Below are positions 8,671 to 16,500 of a stretch of 35,645 nucleotides of DNA, piece by piece. Source of the stretch: UBA1161 sp049520395 (GTDB taxonomy: Bacteria; Planctomycetota; Phycisphaerae; Tepidisphaerales; Tepidisphaeraceae). The notes beneath the pieces are model-generated. The model was not told the DNA's origin. It made no database searches and was given only the letters and a program-made list of their open reading frames with translations. The stretch is taken from the NCBI GenBank assembly GCA_049520395.1, contig JBEKPV010000013.1, positions 1-35,645 on the forward strand, written 5' to 3'. The first letter of the stretch is position 1, and every line of letters starts with the position of its first letter. The translations under genes were made by a program, and so were the position numbers.

Positions 8671-10631
8671 CGGCGGCTCCGGCACCAGGTGTGCCACATC
8701 TGGCGATAGGCGGCTTCCACATCGCGGGCGAAATAGGAGCCGTCGGAAAGAGGCGAGCGGCGAATGCGCTCGCGAAGACTGCCGCGATATCCGGCCAGCC
8801 GGCGCAAATCTCCGGCCAGCGATCGCACCAGCGAGATGTATTGCGCGGCGTCGGCAGCGATTAATTCGGGCAATTCGATGGTGTTCAGCACGCTCACCCC
8901 CGCGCGGCTCACGGGAGTGTTGCCGCTGAGCGTCACTAGCGGAACGCCCATCCAAAGCGAATCCAAACTCGTGGTATGGCCCGGATAGGGGAAGGGATCG
9001 AGTCCGATATCCATGCGATGATAGAGAGCGACGTACTGGTCCCAGGGCAACGCGCCGACCAATTCGACGCGGTTGGCGTCGATTCCGCGCCGGGCGAAAG
9101 CGGCCAAAACGCGCTCAGACGTCGAACCCGACGGGCAGCGCAGAATCAGCCGGGAATTGGGCAGCGCGGACATCAATTCGCCCCAAATCTGAAGCACCTG
9201 GGGCGTCACTTTGCAGAAGTTGTTCAGGCACCCGAACGTGATGAATTTATTGACTCGCGCGGGCAGCAATCGCAGCGGCACCTCCGGGCCATTCCATCGC
9301 CAGCAGAGATAGGTGCGGGGGAGGCGGACGGTTTTTTCCGTGTAATCGGCGTCGGTTCCCGGGGGATCGATCGATGAATCGCTGAGGCGATAGTCGATTG
9401 CCGAGAGGCCGGTGGTCCCGGGATAGCCGAGATACGTTACCTGGACGGGGGCGGGCTTGCGGGCGAAGGCGGTCAGGTGATTGCGAGCCATGTGGAGCGA
9501 CAGATCGACCAGGATGTCGATCCTGCGGTCGCGGATCAGTTCGACAAGTTGATCGTCGGACTGGGAGACAATGGAATGCCATTCGTCGGCCTGCTCCGCG
9601 GTTCGCTGCGTCTCGGCGTCGGGTCTGACGACATCGGAGAAACAGCTAAGCGAAAAATTCTGCCGGTCGTGATTTTCCAAAAGCATTTGAAAACAGAGTC
9701 CGACCGGATGGCGGCGGAAATCGGCCGAGACGTAGCCGATGCGAAGCGGGCGGTCGGGTTTGGGGTCGTTGTGATGTTTCGCGGCCGGGCGAATATTGGC
9801 GATATGCCGGCGGACGTATTCGAGATGCTCCCCCAAAAGTTTTTTAGAATCGTACGCCGGGTGGAAATAGAGGGTGTACAGACGGTTGGAATGATAGGCG
9901 GCCGATTTAGGATTCAGGGCCATGGCGCGGTCGTAACAGGCGATCGATTCGTCCAATTCGCCGGCGTCTTTGAGCATGCCGGCCAGATTGTTCCAGGCTT
10001 TGGGCTGGTCGTGATGCGTCGCCAGCGAGAGGCGGAGGGTTGCGATGGCCTCGTCGAGGCGGCCTGCGTCGCGCAAGACGGTGCCGAGGTTGTACGCCGT
10101 GCCGGCGTCCTTCGGATCGATCTCCAAAGCGCGGCGCCAGATGGCGATCGCCGGTTCGTAGTGACCCTGGCCCATCAGAATCTCGCCCATGCCGGCCAGC
10201 GCGCGGGAGGAGCTTGGGGATAAATCGATCGCGCGCTGGTAAGCATTGAGAGCGCCGGCAAAATCGCCCGCATCGCGCAATCCCCCGGCGAGAAGGACCA
10301 GAATCCGCTCGTCGTTTGGATTCAAATCCATGGCGCGATGAAAAGCCAGGACAGCCTCCGCACGTCGTCCGGCCAACAATAAGACCGATCCCAGATCGCC
10401 GTGTAGATTTAGATCATCGGGACGATGGGCCAAAGCCTGCCCGAGCAAATCAATGGCCTCGTCGAAGCGATTAGTTTGGCTCAGCACAACCGCCAGCAGA
10501 TGGAGCACATCGGGGTGATACGGCTCTTTTTTGAGGATTTCGCGGTAAAGGGATTCGGCCTCGGCGAGACGGCCGGCGGTCTGGTGCTCTCCGGCGGCGA
10601 AAAACATCTGTTCCAGCGACGGTTGGGACAT
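8667..10631 (-). CDS. TPR / O-GlcNAc transferase-like GT41 protein, copy 4 (operon proximal)
   Basis: 654 residues. Seven TPR units can be counted in residues ~10-245, each about 34 residues with the usual Leu/Gly/Ala/Pro pattern. The GT41 region starts with RIGYVSADFRRH near residue 296 and continues with DILVDLSLHM, YLGYPGTTGLSAIDYRL, CLNNFCKVT, and DPFPYPGHTTSLDSLWMG; it ends in AYRQMW and CRSRR. No signal peptide or membrane helix is visible, so the enzyme is probably cytosolic. The ATG lies 12 nt after the stop of the membrane-protein gene; the ribosome site is weak. It is the first of the four glycosyltransferases to be transcribed. Confidence 0.88.
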   Translation of the reverse strand: MSQPSLEQMFFAAGEHQTAGRLAEAESLYREILKKEPYHPDVLHLLAVVLSQTNRFDEAIDLLGQALAHRPDDLNLHGDLGSVLLLAGRRAEAVLAFHRAMDLNPNDERILVLLAGGLRDAGDFAGALNAYQRAIDLSPSSSRALAGMGEILMGQGHYEPAIAIWRRALEIDPKDAGTAYNLGTVLRDAGRLDEAIATLRLSLATHHDQPKAWNNLAGMLKDAGELDESIACYDRAMALNPKSAAYHSNRLYTLYFHPAYDSKKLLGEHLEYVRRHIANIRPAAKHHNDPKPDRPLRIGYVSADFRRHPVGLCFQMLLENHDRQNFSLSCFSDVVRPDAETQRTAEQADEWHSIVSQSDDQLVELIRDRRIDILVDLSLHMARNHLTAFARKPAPVQVTYLGYPGTTGLSAIDYRLSDSSIDPPGTDADYTEKTVRLPRTYLCWRWNGPEVPLRLLPARVNKFITFGCLNNFCKVTPQVLQIWGELMSALPNSRLILRCPSGSTSERVLAAFARRGIDANRVELVGALPWDQYVALYHRMDIGLDPFPYPGHTTSLDSLWMGVPLVTLSGNTPVSRAGVSVLNTIELPELIAADAAQYISLVRSLAGDLRRLAGYRGSLRERIRRSPLSDGSYFARDVEAAYRQMWHTWCRSRR

Positions 10632-10643
10632 GCAGAGGCTCGC

Positions 10644-11378
10644 TCAGGCCAAGGGAGGGGACGGGGGATTCGGGGAACCGGGCGGCGGCGGAGGCAGCGG
10701 AGCCGCCGGGGGAGGCGGAGGATAACCGTATCCGGTCCCCTGGCCATAGCCGTAGCCGCTTGCCGATTGCTGCTGCTGTAACCAATACCAAGCCTGCTGC
10801 ATCGCGACGGCAGTGCGCGGATCGGCCGCCGTGCGCAGGCTCTGGATTTGCATGACCAGCGTGGCGACGCAATAGATGACGCCGACGAGATAAAACAGAA
10901 GGGAGGGGTCGGGGCCCAACTGCGCCAGGCCGGTGATGATCGCCAGTGTCATGAGGATGGCGAGGATGCCCACCAGGAAACTCGAAGCCAAGGTTGCGCC
11001 TCTGCCGCCGCGAAAGACGAGCGGCGTCAGCGCCAGGAGGATGAATCCGGCCAGGACCATGGCGACGGCCGTGCCGATCACGAAGGCCCGCAAAATCGCC
11101 TCGACATCGTGTCCGGGAATGACCGGAATCTGCGCCCCTTGTTTCTGCATCTGGAGGTAGATGGAATCGAAGCCGAGCTTCCAGATGGCGCCGCCGGCAC
11201 AACTACCGAAGAGGAAGAGAAATCCGCCCAGGAGCAGTTGCAGGATCGACGCGACGCCGGTGCTGGGACCACGGCGCGGAGGCATCGGCCACGCCGAGTA
11301 ATTGAGCGGCGGAGGGGTGTAGGGATTCGGAGGATAAGGATATTGGCTCACAAAGCTTTCCGCTGAGGGAATCTCCAA
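10644..11378 (-). CDS. Pro/Tyr-rich tailed membrane protein of unknown function
   Basis: 244 residues. The N-terminal ~40 residues are rich in Pro and Tyr (YPYPPNPYTPPP). A hydrophobic core follows with about four helices (residues ~43-63, 92-116, 124-146, 150-168). The C-terminal ~55 residues are Gly/Tyr- then Pro-rich and disordered. Such proline-rich tails flanking small membrane domains are common in Planctomycetota proteins of unknown role. The longest frame begins with TTG at 11376-11378, immediately after the rsmE stop; a GTG at 11348 preceded by GGAAAG is an alternative start. It lies between rsmE and the glycosyltransferases in the same operon. The function is unknown. Confidence 0.6.
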   Translation of the reverse strand: MEIPSAESFVSQYPYPPNPYTPPPLNYSAWPMPPRRGPSTGVASILQLLLGGFLFLFGSCAGGAIWKLGFDSIYLQMQKQGAQIPVIPGHDVEAILRAFVIGTAVAMVLAGFILLALTPLVFRGGRGATLASSFLVGILAILMTLAIITGLAQLGPDPSLLFYLVGVIYCVATLVMQIQSLRTAADPRTAVAMQQAWYWLQQQQSASGYGYGQGTGYGYPPPPPAAPLPPPPPGSPNPPSPPLA

Positions 11379-12107
11379 CTAAATGGTCGTCCCTGCCTGG
11401 CGCGCCGTCAAGGCGGCATGCCCGGCCGCGGCGATGGCGGCGGCGGCAATCGCGGCGGTCTCGATGCGCAAGATCGTCCGCGTCAGCCGCACGCCAATTA
11501 AACCCGCCGCAGCGAAATGGGCGATCTCCTCATCCGTCCAGCCGCCTTCGGGGCCGATGAGCATCATTAGCGATGGCGGCAAGGCGAGTTGCGAGATCCG
11601 TTGCGCGTCCTCTTGGGGCGAAAGAAACCAGCGAGGCGGGCTTGGCCGCGCGAGCAATTCCGGCAAATTGACCAGGGGATGAATCTGCATGACCGAGGCC
11701 CGGCCGGATTGGCGGGAGGCCTCGGCGGCTAAGCGACGCCAGCGGTCGAACTTTTCCTCACCCTTGGGCAAAACGACGCCGCGATGGGTGATGAGGGGGA
11801 AAAAGTCCTCGACCCCCAGTTCGGACAGCTTTTCAATCATCCAATCCGCTCGCGGACCCTTGGGAACGGCGGCGGCGATGCATAAATAGGTCGCGCCGGG
11901 CTCGGGCGGATCAATGCGCGTGATTTCGATCGTGACTCGATCCGCCTCGATGGCCGAGATCGACCCGCGGCCCAGAGAACCGGCGCCGTTGAAGACTTCG
12001 ACCGGTTCCCCCGGGGTGAGGCGTAGGACATCGCGCAGATATCGGGCGTGGGCCTGGCATAGATCGGTCTTCCCGAGGGAAATCTCCGTGAGGTGAATCC
12101 GCCGCAT
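11379..12107 (-). CDS. rsmE: 16S rRNA m3U1498 methyltransferase RsmE
   Basis: 242 residues, the usual family length. RsmE is a SPOUT-class SAM-dependent enzyme that methylates N3 of U1498 in 16S rRNA. The C-terminal knot signatures are visible: LIGPEGGWTDEEI (~residue 190) and RTILRIETA (~residue 220). The N-terminal PUA-like part includes ARYLRDVLRLTPGE. The frame stays open far upstream, but the family begins at MRRIHLTE, and a GATAAT hexamer with a matched -35 sits 10 nt before this ATG. It is the first gene of the leftward operon that ends with the four GT41 genes. Confidence 0.92.
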   Translation of the reverse strand: MRRIHLTEISLGKTDLCQAHARYLRDVLRLTPGEPVEVFNGAGSLGRGSISAIEADRVTIEITRIDPPEPGATYLCIAAAVPKGPRADWMIEKLSELGVEDFFPLITHRGVVLPKGEEKFDRWRRLAAEASRQSGRASVMQIHPLVNLPELLARPSPPRWFLSPQEDAQRISQLALPPSLMMLIGPEGGWTDEEIAHFAAAGLIGVRLTRTILRIETAAIAAAAIAAAGHAALTARQAGTTI

Positions 12108-12117
12108 AACGGGTGTG

Positions 12118-12146
12118 ATTATCAGACCCCGGCGTGCAAGCGGCAA
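12118..12146 (-). promoter_or_regulatory. predicted sigma70-type promoter of the rsmE operon
   Basis: On the minus strand TTGCCG (12141-12146) and GATAAT (12118-12123) are 17 bp apart. The -10 ends 10 nt before the rsmE ATG, predicting a 5' leader of only a few nucleotides. Confidence 0.55.
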
Positions 12147-12153
12147 GACTGTA

Positions 12154-12182
12154 TTGAAAGAGCCTGTTTTACAGGTTATGAT
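12154..12182 (+). promoter_or_regulatory. predicted sigma70-type promoter with palindrome in the spacer
   Basis: TTGAAA (12154-12159) and TATGAT (12177-12182) are separated by exactly 17 bp, matching consensus at four and five positions. A perfect palindrome, CCTGT-TTT-ACAGG (12163-12175), fills the spacer and is a candidate operator. It would drive the gene at 12263 with a leader of about 74 nt. Confidence 0.6.
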
Positions 12183-12222
12183 TCGTGCGGTCCTGTCCGA
12201 AAAAACGCAAGGAAGCGTAGAT

Positions 12223-12241
12223 GCGAGGCTCCGTGCCTCGC
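12223..12241 (+). repeat. perfect 7-bp hairpin in leader (GCGAGGC/GCCTCGC)
   Basis: GCGAGGC, a 5-nt loop (TCCGT), and GCCTCGC form a perfect stem 21 nt upstream of the ATG at 12263 and 10 nt before its Shine-Dalgarno. It could be a leader structure or one copy of a dispersed palindromic repeat; the window holds only this copy. Confidence 0.5.
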
Positions 12242-12262
12242 GGAGTTGGGCAAGGAGTCCGT

Positions 12263-13093
12263 ATGGCACAGGCCGCCGATCTGAAGGAATCCCCCGTTCC
12301 CAATCCAGATAATTTGGGCAGCGCCGATGACGTGCTCTCGCAATTGGCCGGAAGCGAGATCGATCGCTTACTGGCCGAGGCGGAAACCGCCGCCGCGACG
12401 GCGCCCTTGCCGCCACTGCCGAAAATAGAAGAAAAGCCGCAATCGATATCCGCTTTGACTTCTCCAAGAGTTGCATCGGCCGAGACCGAGCTGGGTCTGG
12501 ACGAGGCGACCTTAAGCAGTCAGCTTGACCAATTGTTCGATCAGCTTCAGCAGGATACGGCTCCCGCGCCGCCGGCGCCGGGCCCGGACCTGCCCGCGGT
12601 GAGTTCCGTCCAGCCGCCGGTGGCGGTGGAGAAGCGGGTCGAAACGCCCGCGGCGAGCATCGCCGAGGCGCCCGTCGCGCCGGACGCAACGGCGGCTGGG
12701 GAGGCGCCGGCAACCGAAGGGGACGAAAAAGCCGCGCTTTTGGAGGCGGCTGGTTTTGACGCGAAAGAACAAAAACCGGAAGTGGCCCCGACGCCACAGG
12801 CGGCTCCGGCCGTCGCCGCCGAAGTTAAGGTCGAGGCTCCAGCGGCTCCCGCCGCGGCGCCTGTCGAGACCAGCAATTCGGAAAAATCAGCGGTACTGGA
12901 TGCAGCCGGTTTCGAAAACACCGGCAGCGACGAAGGGCCGCTGCCGATCTGGATCAAGGTCTTGATGTGGATCAATGCGCCAGTCAACCAGGCCGCCCCG
13001 GCGGTTCGCCAAGCGATGGGAAGAGCGGCAATCGTGACGCTGGTCAATGCGGTGCTGGTCCTGAGCTACCTGGCGATCTCCCACAAGCATTAA
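12263..13093 (+). CDS. Ala/Pro-rich acidic protein with C-terminal membrane anchor
   Basis: 276 residues from the ATG at 12263, which has AAGGAG 5 nt upstream; an upstream in-frame ATG at 12221 overlaps the leader hairpin and is not preferred. The N-terminal ~90 residues contain short amphipathic segments (GSEIDRLLAEAE, SSQLDQLFDQLQ). A long disordered Ala/Pro/Glu-rich region follows. An 11-residue motif occurs twice, EKAALLEAAGF at 155-165 and EKSAVLDAAGF at 207-217. The C-terminus has a GPLPIWIKVLMWIN segment and a single hydrophobic helix (~252-270) ending in SHKH, consistent with a tail-anchored inner-membrane protein. SEIDRLL vaguely recalls the N-terminal peptide of FliM, but no other flagellar feature is present. 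Function unknown. Confidence 0.75.
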   Translation: MAQAADLKESPVPNPDNLGSADDVLSQLAGSEIDRLLAEAETAAATAPLPPLPKIEEKPQSISALTSPRVASAETELGLDEATLSSQLDQLFDQLQQDTAPAPPAPGPDLPAVSSVQPPVAVEKRVETPAASIAEAPVAPDATAAGEAPATEGDEKAALLEAAGFDAKEQKPEVAPTPQAAPAVAAEVKVEAPAAPAAAPVETSNSEKSAVLDAAGFENTGSDEGPLPIWIKVLMWINAPVNQAAPAVRQAMGRAAIVTLVNAVLVLSYLAISHKH

Positions 13094-13995
13094 GCGCGCG
13101 CGGCCATCGGCGCTTCGTAAACCGGAACGAATTCCTCTTCCACAAACGTTTCAAACGAAGTCGGGGTTGTATTTTTCGCCGAGCGGGTTTCCTGAGCGCG
13201 CATGTGTCCGGAATTCATGGCGGCGACCATCTCCAGGATGAGATTCGCGAAATCGGGGGACATACCCGCCTTGGCGATGAAGCCCCGGAATTCCGTGTCG
13301 GACAACTGAACGTATTTGAGATCCGGCTTGGCAATGGCCTGACCGATGATTTCGGCGATTTCAATGTAGTTCAGATCGCGCTGGCCGAGAAGTTCGCGGG
13401 TTTGCTGGCCGCGAAAATCGAGGCGGAGCAGCGCCTCGGCGGCAACTTGGCCGATATCGCGCGAGGCGATCAGGGGAAGTTTTAAATCGGGTCGAACAGG
13501 GCCGGCCGCTTTTTCCATGGCGTGAATCGCCATCGCCTGGCTGAGCGTATTTTCCATGAAATAGCCGGCGCGAAGACTTAAAACATTCAGCCCGCTGATG
13601 GTGCCGAGGCGCTTTTCCAGATTGTACAAGCCGACGACGGGCCCGGTCTTGCTGGATTTATCGGCGCCGACGCTGCTGAGCAAGACGGCGTACTTGACGC
13701 GGGCGGCCGTGAGCGCGGAGACGACCGAATCGGTGATGCGATCCTGAAACGCACGGAAATTCGCGGTGGTCGTTTCCGGCGGGATCATGATGTAGGCGGC
13801 TTCGGCGCCGGCAAAAGCTTTGCCCAGGCCCACGGGGTCGGCCAGATCACAAACGAACGGTTTGGCGCCGGCTTCAACAAGCGACTGAAGGCGCTCTTGA
13901 TGTCTACCGACCGCGCGAACCTCTTTGCCTTCCGATAGAAGGCGCCTGGCCACGATGTTCCCTGTGTGTCCGGTTGCTCCAGTAATGACGTACAT
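13090..13995 (-). CDS. NmrA-like NAD(P)-binding oxidoreductase
   Basis: 301 residues. An atypical short-chain dehydrogenase fold with the N-terminal Rossmann motif GATGHTG at residues 6-12. This family (NmrA, QOR2/YtfG) includes NAD(P)H-binding redox sensors and quinone reductases; the catalytic role here is not fixed by the sequence. The strong Shine-Dalgarno GGGAGGT 3-4 nt before the ATG decides the start. A 7-bp-armed palindrome lies 25-42 nt upstream and could be an operator. It follows nadE by 94 nt on the same strand. Its TAA stop shares the palindrome TTAA with the stop of the convergent gene. Confidence 0.88.
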   Translation of the reverse strand: MYVITGATGHTGNIVARRLLSEGKEVRAVGRHQERLQSLVEAGAKPFVCDLADPVGLGKAFAGAEAAYIMIPPETTTANFRAFQDRITDSVVSALTAARVKYAVLLSSVGADKSSKTGPVVGLYNLEKRLGTISGLNVLSLRAGYFMENTLSQAMAIHAMEKAAGPVRPDLKLPLIASRDIGQVAAEALLRLDFRGQQTRELLGQRDLNYIEIAEIIGQAIAKPDLKYVQLSDTEFRGFIAKAGMSPDFANLILEMVAAMNSGHMRAQETRSAKNTTPTSFETFVEEEFVPVYEAPMAARA

Positions 13996-14019
13996 ATGAC
14001 CTCCCGTATATCTCTGACT

Positions 14020-14037
14020 CGTTCATACCGATGAACG
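14020..14037 (-). promoter_or_regulatory. candidate operator palindrome upstream of the NmrA-like gene
   Basis: CGTTCAT-ACCG-ATGAACG is a perfect inverted repeat with 7-bp arms, 24 bp upstream of the NmrA-like start codon. Size and position fit a dimeric repressor (HxlR, TetR or MarR type), but no such regulator is adjacent. Confidence 0.4.
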
Positions 14038-14089
14038 CAAAGGAGATTCAAAGCCCGGAGAGACACGGGTGTCCAGTTGAAAATTAATA

Positions 14090-15757
14090 TTATTGTCGGC
14101 TGTTTTGCCGGTAATTCTGCGCGATGGGCATGCGCCGCCCCGAGCCGAAGGCGCGACTGGTCACCTTTAACCCCGGGGCCATCTGGCGGCGTTTGTATTC
14201 GCTGCGGTCGACCAATCGGATCACGTGCATGACCGTCTGCGCCTCATATCCCTCGGCAATGATCTGAGCGGCCGATTTTTCTTCCTCGACGTAACGATTC
14301 AAAATCGCGTCCAGAAGCGGATAGGGCGGCAGGGAATCCTGGTCGGTCTGGTTCGGCCGCAATTCGGCGCTGGGAATTTTATCGATGCTGCTCTGCGGGA
14401 TTAATTCGCGCCCGGCGGTTTGATTGACCCACCGGGCCATCTCCCAAATCATGGTTTTTGGCACATCGCTGATGATGGCAAGGCCGCCGCACATGTCGCC
14501 GTAGAGCGTGCAATAGCCGACGGCCAGTTCGCTTTTGTTGCCGGTGGTCAACAGCAGATATCCGAATTTATTGCTCAGGGCCATCAGCAGCGCTCCCCGG
14601 ATGCGGGCCTGGAGATTTTCCTCAGTGAGATCGGGTTTTATTCCGGCGAAGAGTCCGGCGAGAGTCTGCTCGTACGCGTCGTGAACCGGGCCGATGGAGA
14701 GTTCGTGAAACTCGATATCGAGATTTTCGGCGAGTTTGGCGGCGTCGGCGATGGAATGATCGGAGCTGAATCGACTGGGCATGGCGACGCCGACGACTTT
14801 GTCTCGTCCGAGGGCCGCCACGGCTATGGCGGCGGTCAGGGCCGAATCGATTCCCCCCGACAGCCCCAGAACCACGCTCGAAAATTCGCACTTACGCACG
14901 TAATCCCGCAAGCCCAGAATCAGGGCTTTATAAATCGATTCGATTCCGCGGCTGGGAGTGCTGATCGCGCCTCCGGATTGGCCCGCGGCCAGATCGACCA
15001 TCAGTAATTCCTCTTCGAAATCCTTGGCCTGGGCGATCACTTTGCCGCTGGCGTCGAAGACGACGCTGTTGCCGTCGAAGACCAACTCGTCGTTGCCGCC
15101 GACCTGGTTCACGTAAACCAGCGGCTGCGAAAACTGCCTGGCCTGCGAGGAAAAAAGCTGGAGGCGGAAATCGTGCTTCCCGGCGACAAACGGACTGGCG
15201 CTGGCGTTAATCATGATCTGAGCGCCGGCGTGATGCAGATCGGCAATCGGATTGTCGTGATAGAGGCGGCGCGGGACCATCTTTTCGTCGTTCCAAAGGT
15301 CCTCGCAGATCGTCAGCCCCACCGCCAGATCGCCGATGCGAACCAGATTACCCCGCGCGATCGCGGGACCCGGCTCGAAATATCGGCTCTCGTCGAAAAC
15401 GTCGTAGTTGGGGAGGAGGGTTTTGAAATGTTCGGCGACAACCCGCCCGTCACGCATCAGAGCCACGGCGTTTCGCAACGGCCGGCCGACCGGGTCGGCG
15501 TTCCGCTGCGCATATCCCACCACCGCATCAATTCCGCTAACTGATCCGGCGATGCGGGCCACTGCCGCCAGATTGTCCTCGATAAACTGCGGCTTGAGCA
15601 GCAGGTCCTTGGCGGGATATCCGATTACGGATAATTCCGGGAAAATCACCAGATCGGCGCCGGCGGATTTGGCGCGGTCGATGAACGAGAGGATTTTTCC
15701 GCTGTTACCGGGGATGTCGCCGACGGTCGGGTTGATCTGGGCCAGGGCCAGGCGCAT
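14090..15757 (-). CDS. nadE: glutamine-dependent NAD+ synthetase
   Basis: 555 residues, a two-domain form. The N-terminal nitrilase-type glutaminase domain carries the triad Glu41 (FPELS), Lys112 (FKTLLPNYDVF) and Cys151 (TICEDLW). The C-terminal synthetase domain has the PP-loop SGGIDS at 300-305. It converts nicotinic acid adenine dinucleotide to NAD+ using ATP and ammonia released from glutamine, the last step of NAD synthesis. Upstream of the ATG there is no Shine-Dalgarno; the nearest bases are CTCCTCCCT, the opposite of one, and a TAGAAT hexamer lies 9 nt away, so translation may be leaderless. The PilZ terminator isolates it from the upstream gene. Confidence 0.95.
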   Translation of the reverse strand: MRLALAQINPTVGDIPGNSGKILSFIDRAKSAGADLVIFPELSVIGYPAKDLLLKPQFIEDNLAAVARIAGSVSGIDAVVGYAQRNADPVGRPLRNAVALMRDGRVVAEHFKTLLPNYDVFDESRYFEPGPAIARGNLVRIGDLAVGLTICEDLWNDEKMVPRRLYHDNPIADLHHAGAQIMINASASPFVAGKHDFRLQLFSSQARQFSQPLVYVNQVGGNDELVFDGNSVVFDASGKVIAQAKDFEEELLMVDLAAGQSGGAISTPSRGIESIYKALILGLRDYVRKCEFSSVVLGLSGGIDSALTAAIAVAALGRDKVVGVAMPSRFSSDHSIADAAKLAENLDIEFHELSIGPVHDAYEQTLAGLFAGIKPDLTEENLQARIRGALLMALSNKFGYLLLTTGNKSELAVGYCTLYGDMCGGLAIISDVPKTMIWEMARWVNQTAGRELIPQSSIDKIPSAELRPNQTDQDSLPPYPLLDAILNRYVEEEKSAAQIIAEGYEAQTVMHVIRLVDRSEYKRRQMAPGLKVTSRAFGSGRRMPIAQNYRQNSRQ

Positions 15758-15766
15758 AGGGAGGAG

Positions 15767-15772
15767 ATTCTA
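15767..15772 (-). promoter_or_regulatory. -10-like hexamer of nadE
   Basis: TAGAAT on the minus strand (five of six consensus matches) ends 9 nt before the nadE ATG. The -35 region overlaps the T-tract of the PilZ terminator and matches poorly. Confidence 0.4.
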
Positions 15773-15782
15773 CGCCCGCGGA

Positions 15783-15835
15783 TAAAAAAAGAATCGGCCC
15801 CTGGGTCGGAAAGGTTAAGAGCCCAGAGGCCGATT
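15783..15835 (-). terminator. intrinsic terminator of the PilZ gene
   Basis: A 14-bp stem with one mismatch (15822-15835 pairing with 15792-15805, 16-nt loop) is followed on the minus strand by CTTTTTTTAT. It lies 22 nt past the PilZ stop. Confidence 0.9.
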
Positions 15836-15857
15836 TGAGGTTAATCGTTTTTTGCGA

Positions 15858-16316
15858 TCAGGCGGCTATGGGCTGGGTAGAGAGATAAAGCCCAAGCATG
15901 CCGCGATCGACTTCGTCCATATCGACGAGGCGGCCGGCGACTTCGAACTGTTCGCTGGTGAGTTTGACGACGCGATTGACGGTCATCCACCCGACCCATT
16001 CATTTTTGGGCTCCAGATTGGACCCGGCGTTGGAGATGAAGGGGCAGATACCCGCGTAGCTGGGGAGGGCCAGGCGGACGCGGATTTGATGATCGGGTTT
16101 GACATCTCCCTCGCAGGTGACGATCCGGACCCCGCCGGCGGAGAGATCGACGATTTTGCCGAATTTATGGCCGCTTCGGCGACCGCCGTCCCAGCGGTCG
16201 ACGAAAATATCCTGTGGTTCCAGATCGTGGCGATGATGTATCCGCCGTTCGCTACCGGTCTTTTTAGCAGGCTCTTTATCCCCCTTCGAACGAGAACCGC
16301 CGGATAGACGCATCAT
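15858..16316 (-). CDS. PilZ domain protein (c-di-GMP receptor candidate)
   Basis: 152 residues, essentially a single PilZ domain after a basic ~20-residue N-terminus. Both c-di-GMP-binding elements are present: RRIHHR (Arg25 and Arg29, the RxxxR motif) and DLSAGG at 57-62 (the D/N-x-S-x-x-G motif), so ligand binding is likely. What it controls is unknown; no partner domain or pilus gene is nearby. It is monocistronic: a terminator follows and a divergent MarR gene lies upstream. The first of two adjacent ATGs is chosen, with GGAG 7 nt upstream. A GGDEF protein at the right end of the window is the only possible c-di-GMP source visible. Confidence 0.9.
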   Translation of the reverse strand: MMRLSGGSRSKGDKEPAKKTGSERRIHHRHDLEPQDIFVDRWDGGRRSGHKFGKIVDLSAGGVRIVTCEGDVKPDHQIRVRLALPSYAGICPFISNAGSNLEPKNEWVGWMTVNRVVKLTSEQFEVAGRLVDMDEVDRGMLGLYLSTQPIAA

Positions 16317-16465
16317 GAAACCGCTCCTGTGTTAAGTTGGCTTACCTTGCATCGGATAAATGAAGCGGTCACTTTGTTAATTTGGGTATATTAAATAGCG
16401 GGGGTAATTAGAGGCTTATTGGCCAAGGCTTCCCATCACGCTGATATCAATGATTAAATAGTGTC

Positions 16466-16494
16466 TTGACGATATTCGTTACAACAAATATAAT
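16466..16494 (+). promoter_or_regulatory. strong sigma70-type promoter of the marR-pirin operon
   Basis: TTGACG (16466-16471) and a perfect TATAAT (16489-16494) are 17 bp apart. The -10 ends 6 nt before the ATG at 16501, so the predicted start site is the A of the start codon. An imperfect palindrome, ACGA-TAT-TCGT (16469-16479), overlaps the -35 and could serve MarR autorepression. Confidence 0.8.
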
Positions 16495-16500
16495 TAGGGT

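Noticed and set aside
8671..8955. N-terminal extension of GT41 copy 3
   Set aside because: Overlaps copy 4 coding sequence in another frame; the ATGA-coupled start at 8670 begins right at the TPR region.
12163..12175. LexA/SOS box
   Set aside because: LexA sites of the CTGT-N8-ACAG type need a longer spacer; here the arms are 3 nt apart.
12108..12797. N-terminal extension of RsmE
   Set aside because: Low-complexity Pro/Arg sequence antisense to the tail-anchored gene; family length and the promoter both point to 12107.
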